DNA from: Bacteroidales bacterium UBA4073
GTDB lineage: Bacteria > Bacteroidota > Bacteroidia > Bacteroidales > Tenuifilaceae
Length of the DNA stretch: 10,541 nt
NCBI GenBank assembly: GCA_002383425.1
Contig: DFYV01000168.1
Location: forward strand, 1-10,541
Reading direction: 5' to 3'
A program made the translations under genes and the position numbers. Of the stretch, positions 6,786-10,541 are shown piece after piece. Under the pieces are notes generated by a model. It was given only the letters and a program-made list of their open reading frames with translations, had not been told where the DNA came from and ran no database searches. How positions within the stretch are numbered: the stretch's first letter is position 1; each line of letters opens with the position of its first letter.

Positions 6786-6800
6786 AGGTACAGAGCAGTT

Positions 6801-6822
6801 AAATAAGGTACTACCCTTATTT
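6801..6822. promoter_or_regulatory. Hairpin in the gldF leader
   Basis: AAATAAGG (6801-6808) and CCTTATTT (6815-6822) form a perfect 8-bp stem with a 6-nt loop, 16 to 37 nt upstream of the gldF ATG. On the minus strand no T-run follows, so it is not a standard terminator. It could be a leader RNA structure or an operator. The stem is AT-rich, so the stability is modest. Confidence 0.4.
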
Positions 6823-6824
6823 TA

Positions 6825-6904
6825 GTGGTTAAATATTTATATTATAAAACACTGTTTAAATATAGTTGTAAATGTTATTGATATGTGGTTTAAATGTGGT
6901 TAAA
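6825..6904. repeat. Three copies of GTGGTT(T)AA upstream of gldF
   Basis: GTGGTTAAA occurs at 6825-6833 and 6896-6904, and GTGGTTTAA at 6885-6893. The last two belong to an 11-bp direct repeat, ATGTGGTTTAA then ATGTGGTTAAA (6883-6904), spaced by one helical turn. Seen from gldF the motif reads TTAACCAC. The spacing suggests protein sites, but the region is AT-rich and no regulator is known. Confidence 0.35.
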
Positions 6905-6949
6905 AGTTGATTTTTCTAACTATTTTCAACTTCTTAAATACAACATATT

Positions 6950-6984
6950 AACTACATATAAACTATATTAAACTACATATAAAC
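6950..6984. repeat. 14-bp direct repeat AACTACATATAAAC, 21-bp period
   Basis: Two perfect copies of AACTACATATAAAC at 6950-6963 and 6971-6984, each preceded by TATTA, with starts 21 bp apart (two helical turns). They lie in the spacer between the SpoIID-domain gene and gldF, about 165-200 bp upstream of the gldF ATG and 48-82 bp beyond the stop of the SpoIID-domain gene. Possible far-upstream regulator site or a small local duplication. Confidence 0.55.
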
Positions 6985-7031
6985 AAACTGCAAGTTATCA
7001 TTAAATTCGTGGCAGAACCAAATAATAAGGA

Positions 7032-8216
7032 TTACTGAATTGTATCGAATGGTTTAACCTCCAACGAATCGGGTTTTTCTGTTTCAATGTAAACCTTTGA
7101 AACATCGATAATCTTCACATCCTTAAAGTAGTACTGAATAATTTGGTCGTAGGTCCATCCCCGCTGAGCCATAGCTAAAGCGCCATCCTGGCATAGGCCT
7201 ACTCCATGCCCATAGCCTCTTCCTGAAAGACGTACCTCACTTTTCCCTGTAGAAACCGAAAACCATGCCGACCTTAGCTTAAAATGCTTTCGGACAGCAG
7301 TGGTTGGAATATTTACACCTAAAACAGGGTAGTATTTAGGTCGTTCCTTTGGGCTGAAGTCAAGGTTTTCACGTGTAACCTTTGTGGTATCAATCCCCTG
7401 CTGGGCAAGGAATTTTTTCCATTCGGAAAGCGGGATTGTTCGTTCCCATCGTGCATTAGGTGCCGAAGTACAGAATCGATCGTTTACACTCCTAAGGTAA
7501 GGCAAAGCCTGAACCCATACATCCTCTGAATTAGCGGTTTGTCCTCCGCAGTTTGCATGGAATGCAGCGCTAATTGGCCTTAAAGCTGAATCAACAACTA
7601 TTAAATCTTTAACATCTAAAACAGCATCATAAATATTATGGAACGACTCCGACCTACCCTTATATGCCTGACAATGCTCCTGGTCGCAAAGGTTAAAACC
7701 CTCCGTCTGGTGCTTATCGACATGACTAACGGTAAACGTTCGGGCAAGCAATGCTTGTGCCTTGTAAAGTTCTGGTTCTTTGTTGGGACCGGTTTCGGCA
7801 AGAACGACTGCTGCAATGTATTTTTCGCGATCAATAATATTGATGGCCATTATGCGGTCAAACTCAACGTAAAAGGTAATGTTGTCGTCGTATAAACGTG
7901 CCGGTTTAGCTGGAATGATAGGTTTTAGGCGGAAAACATCTTCACCGGTTTGGCCAATCAATGTCACACGCCTGTACGCTCCGTAGCTGCGATTTTCATC
8001 ACGGACAAGAACGGAATCGCCCTGTCGGCTAATGTAAAGTATTTGGAAGGGTTTTATGTTTGTAATGCTATCGCCGAGCACCATGTTGTAATCACCTTTG
8101 GTAGGCGTTACCAGTATTGTACTCAGGTTTGTATCGTTAAAAACGCTTATACTTAACTTTTGTGCAGCTGCTGCAAATGACAAAAAAAGGATTGAAAAAA
8201 AGCAAAATACTTTCAT
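7032..8216 (-). CDS. Secreted SpoIID/LytB-domain protein, likely peptidoglycan lytic enzyme
   Basis: A 394-residue protein with a signal peptide (residues 1-18: Lys, long hydrophobic core, then AAAA before Q19), so it acts outside the cytoplasm. The SpoIID domain covers about 105-372. EKYIAAVVLAETGP (131-144) carries the acidic residue E141 in the position of the catalytic glutamate of Bacillus SpoIID. KAQALLARTF (152-161), FHANCGGQT (219-227) and RGYGHGVGLCQDGA (333-346) are family signatures. SpoIID is a lytic transglycosylase that cuts glycan strands lacking stem peptides; this organism is not expected to form spores, so a role in wall remodelling or division is inferred. The ATG at 8216 is preferred over the TTG six bases upstream. 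It lies 10 bp after lpxB, so the gene is probably the last of the surE operon. No clear terminator was seen after it. Confidence 0.92.
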   Translation of the reverse strand: MKVFCFFSILFLSFAAAAQKLSISVFNDTNLSTILVTPTKGDYNMVLGDSITNIKPFQILYISRQGDSVLVRDENRSYGAYRRVTLIGQTGEDVFRLKPIIPAKPARLYDDNITFYVEFDRIMAINIIDREKYIAAVVLAETGPNKEPELYKAQALLARTFTVSHVDKHQTEGFNLCDQEHCQAYKGRSESFHNIYDAVLDVKDLIVVDSALRPISAAFHANCGGQTANSEDVWVQALPYLRSVNDRFCTSAPNARWERTIPLSEWKKFLAQQGIDTTKVTRENLDFSPKERPKYYPVLGVNIPTTAVRKHFKLRSAWFSVSTGKSEVRLSGRGYGHGVGLCQDGALAMAQRGWTYDQIIQYYFKDVKIIDVSKVYIETEKPDSLEVKPFDTIQ

Positions 8217-8226
8217 AAGCAATAAT

Positions 8227-9351
8227 TTATGTTGATTTTATTAGATCTACCATCTTTTTGCCAACCCGTTCCGAGGCACCCTTTTCGCCAAGTTTCGCTC
8301 TAAGCATGCTGTACTGTTCAAGTTGACGCTCTCTTTCAGGGGTATTGGGAAGCAGCTTTGATGCCTCATTATACAGTGTAGTTGGGGTTAAATCGTACTG
8401 TTTCAGCTCCTTTACAACCTCTAATCCCATGTTCAGATTAACAAGCGAGATGTACTTCACCTTTATCACCATCCAGGCAATAAGCATCGAGAAAAGATTT
8501 CCCCTATAACATACCACCTGAGGAACATTGAGCAATGCAGCCTCAAGAGTTGCTGTTCCTGAAGTAACAAAGGCAAGCGTTGAACATGAAAGAAGCTCAT
8601 AGGTTTGGTCAAAAACTATTTTCACATTGGCTCCCCTTATGTAAGGCTCATATATGCTAAAATCCAACGAGGGTGCGCCTGCTATTACAAACTGATAATT
8701 GGGGAATTTGTTGACTACCTTTAACATTACAGGTAAATTGTAGCGTATTTCCTGCTTTCGACTACCAGCAACCAGTGCAATGATTGGTTTTTGCGGTAAG
8801 CTGTTTTTAGCACAAAATTCACTTAAAGGAACAGGATTAGGAAGTTTCCGGGTAATGGCATCGATTGATGGGTTACCCTCATAAACCGGATCAATTCCCT
8901 TGCCCCTGAAATAGTCTATTTCAAAAGGAAATATTACAAAAAGCCTATCAACAAAACGTTTTAGCTTTTTAACGCGCGATTCATTCCATGCCCAAACCTT
9001 TGGGGCAATATAGTAAAATACCTTAAACCCCGATTGCCTGGCAAACCTGGCAATTCTAAGGTTGAAACCGGGGTAATCGACCAAAATTACCACATCGGGC
9101 TTATACTCAGTAATGCTGTGTTTGCAAAGTTCCATATTAGCTTTAATGGTTCGCAGGTTAAGCAATACCTCAATAAACCCCATGAAAGCCATATCACGGT
9201 AATGCTTTATAAGAGTTCCTCCCTGCCCAGCCATTAAGTCACCACCAAAAAAACGAAAATCGGCATTAGAATCGGCTTGCTTGATGCCTTGCATTAAATT
9301 TGAGGCATGTAAATCGCCCGATGCCTCGCCAGCCACAATAAAATACTTCAT
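8227..9351 (-). CDS. lpxB: Lipid A disaccharide synthase
   Basis: A 374-residue GT19-family glycosyltransferase, the usual length. It joins UDP-2,3-diacylglucosamine and lipid X to form the lipid A disaccharide at the inner face of the inner membrane. Family motifs are clear: AGEASGDLHA (7-16), MGFIEVL (57-63), VDYPGFNLRIA (91-101), YYIAPKVWAWNESRVKKLK (113-131), GNPSID (159-164), GSRKQEI (196-202) and SGTATLEAAL (264-273), followed by EVVKELKQ (311-318). The start is the ATG at 9351 (MKYFIVAGE); a TTG two codons earlier is unlikely. It begins 7 bp after the small membrane-protein gene and 10 bp separate its stop from the SpoIID-domain gene. The order surE then lpxB is a familiar Bacteroidota arrangement. 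A Gram-negative outer membrane with lipid A is implied. Confidence 0.97.
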   Translation of the reverse strand: MKYFIVAGEASGDLHASNLMQGIKQADSNADFRFFGGDLMAGQGGTLIKHYRDMAFMGFIEVLLNLRTIKANMELCKHSITEYKPDVVILVDYPGFNLRIARFARQSGFKVFYYIAPKVWAWNESRVKKLKRFVDRLFVIFPFEIDYFRGKGIDPVYEGNPSIDAITRKLPNPVPLSEFCAKNSLPQKPIIALVAGSRKQEIRYNLPVMLKVVNKFPNYQFVIAGAPSLDFSIYEPYIRGANVKIVFDQTYELLSCSTLAFVTSGTATLEAALLNVPQVVCYRGNLFSMLIAWMVIKVKYISLVNLNMGLEVVKELKQYDLTPTTLYNEASKLLPNTPERERQLEQYSMLRAKLGEKGASERVGKKMVDLIKST

Positions 9352-9358
9352 TTTCAAA

Positions 9359-9649
9359 CTAAGTAAACCGCATGAATATTATGGTGAGCGCAAGGATAAT
9401 GGTACTTCCTAAAACACCCTGAGCCGCCTTAAGCCTATCGGTCCAAATAAAAACAAAAAACAGGCCAAGATTTGGTAAAACCGAAAGCGAGAAAGCTCTT
9501 GACAAATCGCCCTTGAACTTTAAGTACTTAATAAAATCGATTAACCTGAAATCGCTTGCCAGTGTGTAATACATTACAACCAGCGTAATAACCGGCAACA
9601 AGGCTCCTAAAAGATAGCCATGCCACTGTTTATTTATTTTTTTCAGCAT
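9359..9649 (-). CDS. Small three-helix membrane protein between surE and lpxB
   Basis: A 96-residue hydrophobic protein of unknown function. Three membrane segments are likely: about 11-31, 52-70 and 77-93. Positive residues near the N-terminus (KKINK, 3-7) and in KYLKFKGD (41-48) would lie on the cytoplasmic side by the positive-inside rule. No catalytic motif is visible. The gene overlaps the 3' end of surE by 20 bp in another frame and ends 7 bp before lpxB with a TAG stop. This tight packing supports that it is real and co-expressed, and suggests a helper role in lipid A or envelope synthesis, which is inference only. Confidence 0.78.
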   Translation of the reverse strand: MLKKINKQWHGYLLGALLPVITLVVMYYTLASDFRLIDFIKYLKFKGDLSRAFSLSVLPNLGLFFVFIWTDRLKAAQGVLGSTIILALTIIFMRFT

Positions 9650-10457
9650 TCGAAACAGCTATTTGGTCAAATTTCCATGACTTTATTCGTTCAAGTTCTT
9701 TGTAATCGGTATAATCAACATGAATTGGCACCACAGTGATATAACCCTCATTTAGCCAGTACTCATCGGTATCGGTAGCGGTGGGTTCTTCGTTAAGGAA
9801 ATAGCCTGTTAACCAGTAGTAATCGACCCCGCGCGGATCGGTTCGTTTCTCAAATTCCTCCCGCCATGTACCCTTATTCTGTCGGGTCACTTTGATTCCC
9901 TTAACCGATTTAATGGGCAAGACAGGGATATTGACATTTAGGCATGAACCATGTGATAGCCCATTTTGAAGCACATTTCCAACAATCACTCTACCAAACT
10001 CAATGGATGCAGTAAAGTCGGGATTTTCGTCGTAATCTAACAGGGAAAATCCAATGGAAGGAACGCCGTACAAACAACCCTCAATGGCTGCTGCCATTGT
10101 GCCACTGTAGATTATGCTGATTGATGAGTTGGACCCATGGTTTATGCCTGATACAACCAAATCGGGTAAACTGGTAGTAAACAGCTGGTTCATTGCTAAC
10201 TTTACACAATCGACGGGTGTGCCATTCACGGAGTAAAATTGAACATCATCGGTTCGCTTGCGCTTTTTAAGCCTTAAGGGCGTTTTTATGGTGATAGCAT
10301 GCGACATACCCGAATGCCCCTCTTCCGGAGCAACCACAACCACACTTCCAAAGGGTTTCACCATCTCAATTAAAGCCTCAATGCCTGCGGCCCTGAAACC
10401 ATCATCGTTGGTTACAAGAATAACTGGTCGTCTTAAATCCCCTTTCCCATCAACCAT
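9630..10457 (-). CDS. surE: 5'/3'-nucleotidase SurE
   Basis: A 275-residue SurE-family metal-dependent phosphatase that dephosphorylates nucleoside monophosphates in the cytoplasm. The metal site motif ILVTNDDG (13-20) supplies D18 and D19. VAPEEGHSGMSHAIT (42-56) holds the conserved serine, and VVSGINHGSN (101-110) and YSGTMAAAIEG (117-127) complete the active site. NGTPVDCVKLA (78-88) is also typical. The start is taken at 10457 (MVDGKGD): the next upstream option, a TTG at 10493, lies at the promoter -7 box and would be outside the transcript. It is the first gene of the operon with the 96-residue membrane protein, lpxB and the SpoIID-domain gene. The C-terminal stretch after about 215 is acidic and rich in aromatic residues, and it is part of the normal fold extension. 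Confidence 0.96.
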   Translation of the reverse strand: MVDGKGDLRRPVILVTNDDGFRAAGIEALIEMVKPFGSVVVVAPEEGHSGMSHAITIKTPLRLKKRKRTDDVQFYSVNGTPVDCVKLAMNQLFTTSLPDLVVSGINHGSNSSISIIYSGTMAAAIEGCLYGVPSIGFSLLDYDENPDFTASIEFGRVIVGNVLQNGLSHGSCLNVNIPVLPIKSVKGIKVTRQNKGTWREEFEKRTDPRGVDYYWLTGYFLNEEPTATDTDEYWLNEGYITVVPIHVDYTDYKELERIKSWKFDQIAVSNAEKNK

Positions 10458-10482
10458 TACTAAAAAATTTAATGTTAATTGG

Positions 10483-10490
10483 CAAAGATA
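10483..10490 (-). promoter_or_regulatory. Bacteroidota -7 box in front of surE
   Basis: The minus strand reads TATCTTTG followed by CC, an exact TAnnTTTG match. Transcription would start near 10476, about 20 nt before the surE ATG. No clear TTTG is present at the -33 distance (about 10509-10513), so the upstream element is weak or divergent. This is the only promoter seen for the four-gene surE operon. Confidence 0.65.
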
Positions 10491-10519
10491 CAATTTTATT
10501 ACTATAGTTGATGGTAATT

Positions 10520-10541
10520 CGTTGCTCGTTGTTCGTTGTTC
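10520..10541. repeat. Heptad array 4 (CGTTGTT), cut by the window edge
   Basis: CGTTGCT (10520-10526), CGTTGTT (10527-10533) and CGTTGTT (10534-10540) followed by a further C are three units of a 7-bp tandem that runs off the right end. It starts 30 bp upstream of the surE -7 box. Its full length is unknown. It has the same period as the other three arrays but a different unit. Confidence 0.75.

Noticed and set aside
10458..10493. TTG start for SurE at 10493
   Set aside because: It would precede the transcription start expected from the -7 box at 10483-10490.

Overview
The window looks like chromosomal DNA of a Bacteroidota (Bacteroidetes) bacterium. The evidence is a gldF-gldG pair of the type found in this phylum, DnaQ/ExoX-like and DnaN proteins that read as Bacteroidota family members, promoter -7 boxes of the phylum-specific form TAnnTTTG, and mostly weak Shine-Dalgarno signals. 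The genus cannot be fixed from the sequence; a Bacteroidales/Marinilabiliales-type lineage is a guess. All nine supported genes lie on the minus strand, so transcription runs from right to left. No RNA genes, insertion sequences, phage genes or CRISPR arrays were seen.

Right block (about 10541 to 7032): surE (nucleotidase), a 96-residue three-helix membrane protein, lpxB (lipid A disaccharide synthase) and a secreted SpoIID/LytB-domain protein. They are packed as an apparent operon with a 20-bp overlap and gaps of 7 and 10 bp. A good Bacteroidota -7 box (10483-10490) stands in front of surE. The theme is the cell envelope: lipid A synthesis plus peptidoglycan trimming.

Middle block (6785 to 2068): gldF (ABC permease), gldG (large periplasmic ABC-auxiliary protein), a DUF4340-like membrane-anchored protein that overlaps gldG by 11 bp, then dnaN (sliding clamp) after a 149-bp gap. 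A clear rho-independent terminator follows dnaN at 2024-2057. The ATPase partner gldA is not in the window. The AT-rich spacer 6786-7031 upstream of gldF holds a hairpin and two sets of short direct repeats spaced by about one or two helical turns.

Left block (2001 to 1): a DEDDh exonuclease with an ExoX-like C-terminal domain, then an ICMT/PEMT-family membrane methyltransferase with its own promoter and an overlapping palindrome, then about 300 bp without a gene.

The most unusual structure is non-coding. Four separate stretches (77-146, 194-277, 1153-1243 and 10520-10541) are built of short units with an exact 7-bp period, but each has a different unit. One of them changes gradually from unit to unit and runs into the stop codon of the exonuclease gene. 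These heptad arrays lie at the gene-block boundaries and are the best candidate here for something under-described.
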